Origin: Pseudomonadota bacterium
GTDB lineage: Bacteria; Pseudomonadota; Alphaproteobacteria; Caulobacterales; Aquidulcibacteraceae
Direction of reading: 5' to 3'
Length of the DNA stretch: 12,997 bases
Assembly: GCA_023410295.1 (NCBI GenBank)
Contig: JAEYPY010000237.1
Location: forward strand, 1 to 12,997
The notes under the pieces are model-generated. The model did no database searches. It was not told the DNA's origin and saw nothing but the letters and a program-made list of their open reading frames with translations. The translations under genes were made by a program, and so were the position numbers. Positions 7,428 through 12,997 of this stretch are shown one piece after another (position 1 is the first letter of the stretch; every line of letters starts with the position of its first letter).

Positions 7428-8642
7428 ATGAGAACCCTTCTTCTTGCCATGGTTTTGCCGTTCGTCGCCTGCTCGGGCGGGGCTGACACTGATGCACGCC
7501 AGCAAAGTGGGGGCTCGTCGGTGGCGCAGGGCGCCGCCAACACCGATTTCACGCCGGCCTTTCCGAACCAGACGCGCGCGCCGGAGCTGCGCTCGGGGAT
7601 CGAGATCGAGGTCGAGCAAATCGCGCGCGGGCTCGAAGAGCCGTGGGCGATCGTGTTCTTGCCGGACGGGCGCATGCTGGTGACGGAGCGGCCGGGACGC
7701 CTGCGCATCGTCACGCGGCAAGGACAAGTCTCCGCGCCGATCGCCGGCTTGCCGGCGGTCGATGCGCGCGGGCAGGGCGGGCTGCTCGATGTCGTGCTCA
7801 GCCCGTCGTTCGAAAGTGATCGCCTCATTTATTGGAGCTACGCCGAACCGCGCGGCGATGGCGCCAACGGCACGAGCGTCGCGCGTGGGCGCCTCAGCGA
7901 CGATGGCGCGCGTGTTGAGAGCGTGCAGGTGATCTTCCGCCAGCTGCCGGCGTGGCGCTCTAACGCGCACTTCGGCTCGCGCCTGGTGTTCGATCGCGAA
8001 GACCGGCTCTTCGTCACGCTCGGCGAACGCTCGCAACGCGAGCCGCGTGAGCTGGCGCAAGACCTGAGCACGCATATCGGCAAGATTGTCCGCATCAATC
8101 CCGACGGCAGCGTTCCCGCCGATAATCCCTTCGTCGGCCGCGCGAACACGCGCGCGGAAATATGGTCCTACGGCAATCGCAACGTCCAGGGCGCCGATCT
8201 TCATCCCGAGACCGGCGCGCTCTGGGCGATTGAACACGGGCCGCGCGGCGGCGATGAAGTCAACATCATCCAAGCCGGCCGCAATTACGGCTGGCCGATC
8301 ATTTCCTACGGCGAAGAATACAACGGCGCCCCGATTGGCGAAGGCATCACTCAGCGCGAGGGCATGGAGCAGCCGGTCTATTACTGGGATCCGGTGATCG
8401 CGCCGGGCGACATGGATTTCTACCGCGGCGACCTCTTCCCCTGGCGCGGCGATCTGCTCATCGCCGGCCTCATCAGCGAAGGCCTGGTGCGGCTTGAGCT
8501 GGAGGGCGAGCGCGTCGTCGGAGAAGAGCGCTTCGCTCTCGGCGTCGGCCGCGTGCGCGACCTGGCCGAGAGCGAAGACGGCGCCATCTGGATCGTCACA
8601 GATGATGCGAACGGCGGCGTCTATCGTCTGACGCCGCGCTGA
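7428..8642 (+). CDS. PQQ-dependent sugar (aldose/glucose-sorbosone) dehydrogenase, lipoprotein
   Basis: The 404-residue protein begins MRTLLLAMVLPFVACSGG, with lipobox F12-V13-A14-C15, so it is predicted to be lipid-anchored. After a disordered linker (16-55) comes a GSDH-family six-bladed propeller like E. coli YliI/Asd. Landmarks are EPWAIVFLPDGRMLVTERPG (71-90), QGGLLDVVLSP (116-126), AHFGSRLVF (180-188), QDLSTHIGKIVRINPDGSVP (211-230), WSYGNRNVQG (246-255), EHGPRGGDEVNI (269-280) and NYGWP (286-290). Family enzymes oxidise aldose sugars at C1 with PQQ and Ca2+. His in THIGK and Arg/Asp in the GPRGGDE loop are candidates for catalysis and cofactor binding. No PQQ-synthesis gene is in view. 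The ATG 7428 is preceded by GGAGA at about 10 nt; the frame is open back to 7302, but only this start gives a signal peptide. Its stop abuts the stop of the convergent gene. Confidence 0.9.
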   Translation: MRTLLLAMVLPFVACSGGADTDARQQSGGSSVAQGAANTDFTPAFPNQTRAPELRSGIEIEVEQIARGLEEPWAIVFLPDGRMLVTERPGRLRIVTRQGQVSAPIAGLPAVDARGQGGLLDVVLSPSFESDRLIYWSYAEPRGDGANGTSVARGRLSDDGARVESVQVIFRQLPAWRSNAHFGSRLVFDREDRLFVTLGERSQREPRELAQDLSTHIGKIVRINPDGSVPADNPFVGRANTRAEIWSYGNRNVQGADLHPETGALWAIEHGPRGGDEVNIIQAGRNYGWPIISYGEEYNGAPIGEGITQREGMEQPVYYWDPVIAPGDMDFYRGDLFPWRGDLLIAGLISEGLVRLELEGERVVGEERFALGVGRVRDLAESEDGAIWIVTDDANGGVYRLTPR

Positions 8643-9278
8643 TTATTGCGCCGGCGCGGTTGCGCCCTGCAGCGCATTGATACGGGCCGCGAGTGCGGCG
8701 TCGGTTTGCGCGCGCTGCGCGATGGCGTTGTAGGTGGCGCTGTCGATCTGGTGACGCTGCAACACCGCGCCGATCTGGTCCGACGCTTGCTGGCGCTGCA
8801 CTTCGGTCGATTCCGCGCTGATGCCTTGAGCGATGGGCTGCACTTCGGCGGCGGCCGCGAGGAAACGGCGTAGCGTATCGTCGCTGACGTTCTCGATCTG
8901 CAACGCCGAGAGCCGCTGCGACAGCGGCTCGTCGGTGCGCGTTTGGTTGGCGATCGCGTTGAACGTCGTCGGGTCGAGGCCATGGCGCGTCAGAATTTCG
9001 CCGGCTTGGCGCGTGAACTCGGCTTGCTCTGCTTCTGTCGTGCCACGATTGAGCGCGCCGACTTCGCGGTTCACAGCCAAGAACGCGCGTAGCTGCGAAT
9101 CAGTGTAGCCGCTCGTGGTCTGCTCCGCGGCCGGCGCGGGGGTTGAAGTCGTCGCGGCTGCGTTCGCAGCATTCTGCTCAACCGGCGAGAGCGAGCTGTT
9201 GTCATTGGAACCGGCGCAAGCGGCGGCGCCAAGCGCAGCCGCCAAGGCTGCCGCCGGCAGCAGGTTAGGTTTGATCAT
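8643..9278 (-). CDS. Predicted lipoprotein with two DUF4168 repeats
   Basis: The 211-residue protein has a hydrophobic signal (LLPAAALAAALGAAAC) ending at Cys21. The lipobox A-A-A-C is imperfect at -3, so lipidation is likely but not certain. A low-complexity Ala/Thr/Pro linker (31-55) leads to two copies of a DUF4168-like helical unit at about 58-126 and 131-203. Both follow the pattern 'L R x F L A ... E V ... I L x R H x (L/I) D x x T (F/Y) N A I A x x x x T D x x L x x R (I/L) x A L'. DUF4168 is found in secreted and periplasmic proteins of unknown function. GAGGA lies 7 nt upstream of the ATG. The TAA stop (8643-8645) directly abuts the stop of the dehydrogenase gene on the other strand, leaving no room for a separate intergenic terminator. 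Confidence 0.82.
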   Translation of the reverse strand: MIKPNLLPAAALAAALGAAACAGSNDNSSLSPVEQNAANAAATTSTPAPAAEQTTSGYTDSQLRAFLAVNREVGALNRGTTEAEQAEFTRQAGEILTRHGLDPTTFNAIANQTRTDEPLSQRLSALQIENVSDDTLRRFLAAAAEVQPIAQGISAESTEVQRQQASDQIGAVLQRHQIDSATYNAIAQRAQTDAALAARINALQGATAPAQ

Positions 9279-9348
9279 GGGCTAATCCTCAGATCGCCGC
9301 CCCAGGGTCGTACGTCTGAGCTAGCCCGCACGTTCCGGCGTGCAACTG

Positions 9349-9816
9349 CTAAAGGCGCCTCGCGGACTGCAATAAGCGGTCGATCAGCGCGTCAAGTTCC
9401 CTGCGCTCCCGCGCGGACAGCGCGGCCAGCAGCTTCTCTTCTGTTTGGAGCGCGATCGGCGCAATGCGCGCGTGCAGCTCTTCACCCTCGCGCGTCAGCG
9501 AAAGCCGCTGGCGCCGCGCATCATCGCGATCCGCACTCGCGCGCACCCGCCGCCGGCGCGAAAGCCGCGCCACGGCGCGCGAAACCGCGACTTTGTCCAT
9601 CTCCGTCGCTTCGGCGATCTCTTTCGCTGTTAGGCCCGGCCTGCGGCCCAGCACGGCAATGATACGCCATTCCGGAACGGTGAGGTCGAACACCTTGGCG
9701 TAGCGTTTGGCGATCGCGCCGCTGACGCGGTTCGATAGGATGGAGAGCCGGTAAGGAAGAAATTCCTCCAGCACCAGCAGCTCGCTCGGAGCTGATTTGG
9801 CCTTCCCGCTTGCCAT
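9349..9816 (-). CDS. MarR-family transcriptional regulator, probable regulator of tyrosine catabolism
   Basis: The 155-residue protein is a MarR winged helix-turn-helix repressor type: an N-terminal dimerisation helix (LPYRLSILSNRVSGAIAKRY), the winged-helix core beginning LTVPEWRIIAVLGRRPGLTA, recognition helix region MDKVAVSRAVARLSRR, and the wing DRDDARRQRLSLTREGE. Such proteins bind a palindrome as dimers and are usually released by an aromatic or phenolic ligand. It is divergent from 4-hydroxyphenylpyruvate dioxygenase with a 20-bp palindrome between them, so control of that gene and of its own expression is inferred. The start is uncertain: ATG 9816 has no clear ribosome-binding site and may be leaderless, while a TTG at 9825 would add three residues. 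Either start lies at or inside the palindrome. Confidence 0.88.
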   Translation of the reverse strand: MASGKAKSAPSELLVLEEFLPYRLSILSNRVSGAIAKRYAKVFDLTVPEWRIIAVLGRRPGLTAKEIAEATEMDKVAVSRAVARLSRRRRVRASADRDDARRQRLSLTREGEELHARIAPIALQTEEKLLAALSARERRELDALIDRLLQSARRL

Positions 9817-9835
9817 TAGTTGCAAATGAAACTAA
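9816..9835. promoter_or_regulatory. Candidate MarR-type operator between marR-like gene and hppD
   Basis: TTAGTTGCAAATGAAACTAA is a 20-bp imperfect palindrome with half-sites TTAGTTGCAA and TTAGTTTCAT, matching at 8 of 10 positions; the outer six bases (TTAGTT/AACTAA) are perfect. Its length and symmetry suit a MarR dimer. It lies at the start codon of the minus-strand regulator gene and 33 bases before the hppD start, where binding could block both genes. That it is the target of this regulator is inference from position. Confidence 0.65.
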
Positions 9836-9868
9836 ATCGGCGGCAAAGGCAAGATCGAGGAAACGCCC

Positions 9869-10942
9869 ATGGCTGATTTGTTCGAAAACCCGATCGGAAC
9901 CGATGGTTTCGAGTTCGTCGAGTTCACCTCCGCCGAGCCGGAAAAGCTCGCGGCCTATTTCGAGCAGATCGGCTTCACCGCTGTCGGCAAGCACCGCTCC
10001 AAGAACGTCGTCCACTACAAGCAGCACGACATCAACTTCATCCTCAACATGGAGCCAAGTGGCCAGCCAGCGGAGTTCCGCCAATCGCATGGCCCCAGCG
10101 CCAACGCGATGGCGTTTCGTGTGAAGGACGCCGAGAAGGCGATCGCCGAAGCGGTGAAGCGCGGCGCCAAGCGCGTGCAATCGCCAGTCGGCCCCGGTGA
10201 GCTCAATATTCCCGCTATCGAAGGCATTGGCGGCGCCTACATCTATCTGGTCGACCGCTACGGCGCGCAATCGATCTATGATGTCGATTTCGAACCGATC
10301 CCTGGCGCCGATTGGGGGAAGAACGAGATCGGCCTCACCTATCTCGATCACCTGACGCACAATGTCTTCCGCGGCAACATGGCCAAGTGGGCCGATTATT
10401 ACGAGCGCATCTTCAACTTCCGCGAAATCCGTTATTTCGACATCGAAGGCAAAGTCACGGGGCTCTTTTCCAAGGCGATGACCAGCCCCGACGGCTAGAT
10501 CCGCATTCCGCTCAATGAATCGAAGGGCGAGGAAGGCAAGGTCGATCAGATCGAAGAGTATCTGCAGCGCTATAAGGGCGAGGGCATCCAGCACCTCGCG
10601 TTCGGCACGAACAATCTTTACGAGGTTGTCGATCGCCTGCGTGATCGCAAAGTCGAGCTGCAGGATACGATAGAAACCTATTTTGATCTCATCGACAAAC
10701 GCCTGCCCGGCCACGGCGAGCCGGTCGAAGAGCTCCGCAAGCGCCGTATCCTGATCGACGGCGCGCCGAGCGAAGGCCAGGGCCTCTTGCTGCAAATCTT
10801 CGGCAAGGACGCGATCGGGCCGATCTTCTTCGAGTTCATCCAACGCAAAGGCAACGAAGGCTTCGGCGAAGGCAATTTCAAAGCCCTGTTCGAGTCGATC
10901 GAACTCGACCAAATCCGCCGCGGCGTGCTGAAGGCCGGCTGA
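9869..10942 (+). pseudogene. hppD: 4-hydroxyphenylpyruvate dioxygenase interrupted by in-frame TAG at codon 210
   Basis: The frame from ATG 9869 (GAGGAAA 6 nt upstream) to TGA 10940-10942 encodes a complete HPPD of 357 codons, the usual bacterial length, but codon 210 (10496-10498) is TAG. Before it lie the N-terminal VOC-like domain and part of the catalytic domain with LTYLDHLTHNV, where His161 is the first Fe(II) ligand. After it the same frame continues IRIPLNE, then GEGIQHLAF with His242, LLLQIF, and FFEFIQRKG with Glu322, the second and third ligands by family numbering, then GFGEGNFKALFESIE. HPPD converts 4-hydroxyphenylpyruvate to homogentisate in tyrosine breakdown. A 209-residue product would lack two iron ligands and should be inactive. 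The codon is probably a one-base change of AAG (Lys is common after SPDG/SPCG in this family), a recent mutation or a sequencing error. No frameshift and no other stop is present. Confidence 0.93.
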
Positions 10943-10964
10943 GTATGAGGGAGCTTCGGTCATT

Positions 10965-11106
10965 CCCTCCCCGTGAGGGGAGGGTGTCGCGAAACGGGTT
11001 TCGCGACGGGTGGGGCGATGGCTCCGGAAATTCAGAACTCGGCGCCCTCTCCCCACCCGTCAGCTTCCGCTTCGCGCAAGCTGACACCCTCCCCCGGCGG
11101 GGAGGG
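10965..11106. repeat. 142-bp compound palindromic repeat element (RIME/REP-like)
   Basis: The stretch is built from nested inverted repeats. Both ends are hairpins with the same 8-bp stem: CCCTCCCC-GTGA-GGGGAGGG (10965-10984) and CCCTCCCC-CGGC-GGGGAGGG (11087-11106). Inside are a 22-bp palindrome (10986-11007, stem GTCGCGAAAC, 2-base loop) and GTCAGCTT/AAGCTGAC (11059-11066 and 11078-11085). Across the element, 10977-10988 pairs perfectly with 11083-11094 (12 bp) and 11005-11015 with 11051-11061 (11 bp). This layout resembles the short intergenic palindromic elements dispersed in alphaproteobacterial genomes (RIME-type). It has no coding capacity of its own. It fills most of the gap between hppD and the asparaginase gene and ends at the base before that gene's ATG. 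No target duplication was evident. Confidence 0.85.
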
Positions 11107-12153
11107 ATGTGGGTCGCCGCACTGCTCGCACTCTTCCTCTCCGCCTGCGCCTCCGCCCCTGAACAACAAACCACGCCCCGTTGGTCCATCGTCGTCCACG
11201 GCGGCGCCGGCGTCATCGAGCGCGCGAACCTAATGCCCGAACTCGAAGCCCAATACCGCGCCGCCATGCAGCGCGCGCTGACCACCGGCGGCGGCGTGCT
11301 CGAACAAGGCGGCACATCGCTAGACGCCGTCGAAGCCGTCATCCGCGAAATGGAAGACGATCCTTTGTTCAACGCTGGCCGCGGTGCCGTCTTTACAGAG
11401 AACGGTCGCAACGAACTCGACGCTTCGATCATGGACGGCCGCACCCGCGCTGCGGGATCTGTCGCAGGTGTTTCGACCATTCGAAATCCCATCACCGCCG
11501 CGCGCGCGGTGATGGAGCGTTCGCAGCATGTCATGCTCGTCGGGAGAGGCGCCGAGTTGTTTGCGCGCTCCCAGGGTATCGAAGAGGTGGATGCGGCCTA
11601 CTTTTTTACCGAGCGTCGTTGGCAACAGCTTGAGCGGCATCTGCTGAACAATGGCTACGATGCTGTTCCAGCGCGCCCGCCAGGAGCGCCGCCTGCGCCA
11701 GAAACCTACTACGACGCGACGCCTAACGATCACCGCTTTGGAACAGTCGGCGTCGTCGCCTACGACAGCCAAGGCAACATCGCCGCCGGCACCTCGACTG
11801 GCGGCACCACCGCCAAGCGCTGGGGTCGTGTCGGCGATGCGCCGATTATCGGCGCCGGCACCTACGCGCAGAACGGGGTGTGCGGCGTGAGCGCCACGGG
11901 CACGGGCGAGTTCTTCATTCGCGTCGGCGTCGCCCGCGATATCTGCGCGCGTATGGAGTTCAATGGCGAGGACGCGCAGGAAGCCGCCGATAACGTGATG
12001 GCCGAAGTCGGCGACCTCGCCGGCGATGGCGGCGTCATCGTGCTGGACGGACGCGGCCGCCACGCCTGGGCCATGAACACGTCAGGCATGTATCGCGCGC
12101 ATCTTGAGCGCGGTGGTGAACCGGTGGTTCATATTTTCGCGGACGAAGAATGA
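11107..12153 (+). CDS. Isoaspartyl peptidase/L-asparaginase (Ntn-hydrolase), predicted lipoprotein
   Basis: The 348-residue protein belongs to the plant-type asparaginase/isoaspartyl dipeptidase family (IaaA-like), which hydrolyses isoaspartyl dipeptides and asparagine after self-cleavage into two subunits. Landmarks are WSIVVHGGAGVIERA (26-40), SLDAVEAVIREMEDDPLFNA (71-90), GRGAVFTENG, ELDASIMDG and the autocleavage site RFGTVGVVAYD, which predicts Thr213 as nucleophile. The substrate loops AAGTSTGGTTAKRWGRVGD and GAGTYAQNGVCGVSATGTGE follow. MWVAALLALFLSACASAP is a lipoprotein signal with lipobox L11-S12-A13-C14, so the enzyme is exported. The frame is open back to 10945, but that part only translates the palindromic repeat. 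The chosen ATG touches the end of the repeat; GGAGG is only one base away, closer than a normal ribosome-binding site, so expression may be poor or start selection unusual. Confidence 0.9.
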   Translation: MWVAALLALFLSACASAPEQQTTPRWSIVVHGGAGVIERANLMPELEAQYRAAMQRALTTGGGVLEQGGTSLDAVEAVIREMEDDPLFNAGRGAVFTENGRNELDASIMDGRTRAAGSVAGVSTIRNPITAARAVMERSQHVMLVGRGAELFARSQGIEEVDAAYFFTERRWQQLERHLLNNGYDAVPARPPGAPPAPETYYDATPNDHRFGTVGVVAYDSQGNIAAGTSTGGTTAKRWGRVGDAPIIGAGTYAQNGVCGVSATGTGEFFIRVGVARDICARMEFNGEDAQEAADNVMAEVGDLAGDGGVIVLDGRGRHAWAMNTSGMYRAHLERGGEPVVHIFADEE

Positions 12154-12201
12154 GTCGGCGTTGCCAAGTGAGGGCACAAAATGCCGTTTGCGCCGTTGTA
12201 G

Positions 12202-12219
12202 GGGCGGAAGTTCCAGCCC
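12202..12219 (+). other. Small hairpin upstream of the 61-residue membrane protein
   Basis: GGGCGGAAGTTCCAGCCC can fold into a short stem (GGGC/GCCC with inner GGA/TCC and a bulged A) in the 81-base gap between the asparaginase stop and the next start. There is no following T-run, so it is not a standard intrinsic terminator; it may be a weak pause or leader element, or chance. Confidence 0.25.
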
Positions 12220-12234
12220 TCAACGGAGCGCGTC

Positions 12235-12420
12235 ATGTCGACGTTCGTCATTTACGCTATTGGCTATGTGATCCTTCTCGCCGGCCTCATCTACGGCGCG
12301 ACCCTGCTGGGGATCGCGACGCAGTGGATCGTTGTCGGCACGCTGGTGCTGCTCGGCCTCGGCATCGCGATGGGCGTCGGCAAGACGCGCGCGAAGGACA
12401 TTCCCACCGATCATCCCTAA
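12235..12420 (+). CDS. Small membrane protein of unknown function (61 aa)
   Basis: The protein MSTFVIYAIGYVILLAGLIY… has two closely spaced hydrophobic helices at about 4-23 and 30-48, and a short polar tail with basic residues (GKTRAKDIPTDHP), so the C-terminus is probably cytoplasmic. GGAG lies 6 nt upstream of the ATG, which supports real translation. Residues between the helices are few (LLGIATQ). I recognise no named family; small two-helix proteins like this are common in Alphaproteobacteria. It is co-directional with the asparaginase and VOC genes and lies 43 nt before the latter, so co-transcription is plausible. Confidence 0.7.
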   Translation: MSTFVIYAIGYVILLAGLIYGATLLGIATQWIVVGTLVLLGLGIAMGVGKTRAKDIPTDHP

Positions 12421-12426
12421 GCCGCG

Positions 12427-12463
12427 CGGGCGCTGCGCCTGCGCTGAAGCAGGAGCGCGCCCG
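12427..12463 (+). promoter_or_regulatory. Hairpin enclosing the ribosome-binding site of the VOC gene
   Basis: CGGGCGC (12427-12433) pairs with GCGCCCG (12457-12463) and, nested inside, CCTGC (12438-12442) pairs with GCAGG (12449-12453) around a 6-base loop. The inner stem takes up part of the AGGAG ribosome-binding site (12451-12455), and the outer stem ends at the base before the ATG. Translation could thus be gated by RNA folding. There is no T-run, so it is not an ordinary terminator. The structure was paired by eye; GC-rich sequence makes chance stems common. Confidence 0.35.
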
Positions 12464-12997
12464 ATGGCGATAACCTCTGGCATTCATCACGTCGCCTACC
12501 GCTGCAAGGACGCCAAGCAGACGGTCGAATTTTATCGCGACGTGCTAGATATGGACTACACCACGGCCTTCGCCGAGGATCATGTGCCATCCACGGGCGA
12601 GTACGATCCCTACATGCACGTTTTCCTCGACGCCGGAAACGGCAACGTGCTCGCCTTCTTCGAACTGCCGAACCAGAAGGACATGGGCCGCGACGAGAAC
12701 ACGCCGCAATGGGTCCAGCACATCGCCTTCAAGGTGAAGAGCGTGGAGGAACTGCTCGCTGCTAAGGCCAAGGCTGAAGCGAAGGGCCTCGACGTGCTCG
12801 GTCCCACCGATCACGGTATCTTCAAGTCGATCTATTTCTTCGATCCCAACGGCCACCGCGTCGAACTCGCCGCCGACACGGGCACGCCGGAAGAGCTAGC
12901 CGAACTGAAACGCGTCGCGCCGGCCATGCTCGAAGAATGGAGCCGCACCAAGAAGGCCCCGCAACACGCCGCCTGGCTCCACGAAAAAGCCCGCGCC
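12464..12997 (+). CDS. VOC-family (glyoxalase/dioxygenase-fold) protein, 3' end outside window
   Basis: The 178 visible residues begin MAITSGIHHVAYRCKDAKQT and form two beta-alpha-beta-beta-beta modules of the vicinal-oxygen-chelate fold. Candidate metal ligands are His9, Glu67 (AFFELP), His86 (WVQHIAFKV) and Glu134 (DPNGHRVELA), the spacing of glyoxalase I and related enzymes. The segment HVPSTGEYDPYMHVFLD is characteristic of a subgroup I associate with aromatic-degradation gene sets, which would fit the nearby hppD, but the substrate is not known. After the VOC domain comes a helical extension (EELAELKRVAPAMLEEWSRT) still open at the window edge. AGGAG 8 nt upstream supports ATG 12464. Confidence 0.88.
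   Translation, partial: MAITSGIHHVAYRCKDAKQTVEFYRDVLDMDYTTAFAEDHVPSTGEYDPYMHVFLDAGNGNVLAFFELPNQKDMGRDENTPQWVQHIAFKVKSVEELLAAKAKAEAKGLDVLGPTDHGIFKSIYFFDPNGHRVELAADTGTPEELAELKRVAPAMLEEWSRTKKAPQHAAWLHEKARA

Noticed and set aside
7317..8273. 318-codon minus-strand frame opposite the sugar dehydrogenase
   Set aside because: It is antisense to a family with clear motifs along its whole length; the translation shows no domain.
9521..11056. 511-codon minus-strand open frame antisense to hppD
   Set aside because: It runs opposite a clearly conserved HPPD and out of frame through the MarR gene, and has no recognisable domain. Long antisense frames are common in GC-rich coding DNA.
10945..11106. N-terminal extension of the asparaginase from ATG 10945
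   Set aside because: These 54 codons simply translate the palindromic repeat and would bury the lipoprotein signal; no ribosome-binding site supports it.

Overview
The window is high-GC bacterial chromosome, densely packed with genes. The gene order TIR – membrane partner – lptC – lptA – lptB – rpoN on the minus strand, with hpf/raiA beyond it, is the LPS-export/sigma-54 neighbourhood of Alphaproteobacteria. Together with the lipoprotein-rich gene set this suggests a Caulobacterales/Hyphomonadaceae-like organism. The order is seen directly; the taxon is inference.

Region 1 (1-2410): the 5' part of a minus-strand hibernation-promoting factor gene runs off the left edge. A plus-strand EamA/DMT transporter diverges from it, and a minus-strand DUF2785 lipoprotein gene converges on the transporter; the two stop codons share bases. 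These two genes separate rpoN from hpf, which are often close neighbours. Region 2 (2411-7283): six co-directional minus-strand genes, reading in transcription order: a TIR-domain protein with two predicted membrane helices, a single-pass membrane partner with a coiled coil, lptC, lptA, lptB and rpoN. Two ATGA overlaps and mostly short gaps suggest one operon that couples the TIR pair to lipopolysaccharide export and sigma-54.

Region 3 (7284-9278): a lipoprotein PQQ-type aldose (glucose/sorbosone-like) dehydrogenase, and a convergent lipoprotein with two DUF4168 repeats. Their stop codons abut with no spacer.

Region 4 (9349-12997): a MarR-family regulator diverges from 4-hydroxyphenylpyruvate dioxygenase (HPPD). 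A 20-bp imperfect palindrome between them is a good candidate operator, so this looks like a tyrosine-catabolism control point. The HPPD frame is full length and well conserved but is broken at codon 210 by an in-frame TAG that separates the first iron ligand from the other two. Downstream lie a 142-bp compound palindromic repeat, a lipoprotein isoaspartyl peptidase/asparaginase whose start codon directly follows the repeat, a 61-residue membrane protein and a VOC-family (glyoxalase-fold) enzyme that is open at the right edge.

The most notable points are the interrupted HPPD, the compound palindrome abutting the asparaginase start, and the TIR/membrane pair at the head of the lpt-rpoN operon. 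No tRNA, rRNA, CRISPR array, insertion sequence or phage gene was seen. No gene-free stretch exceeds 300 bases; the longest is about 233 bases (245-477).
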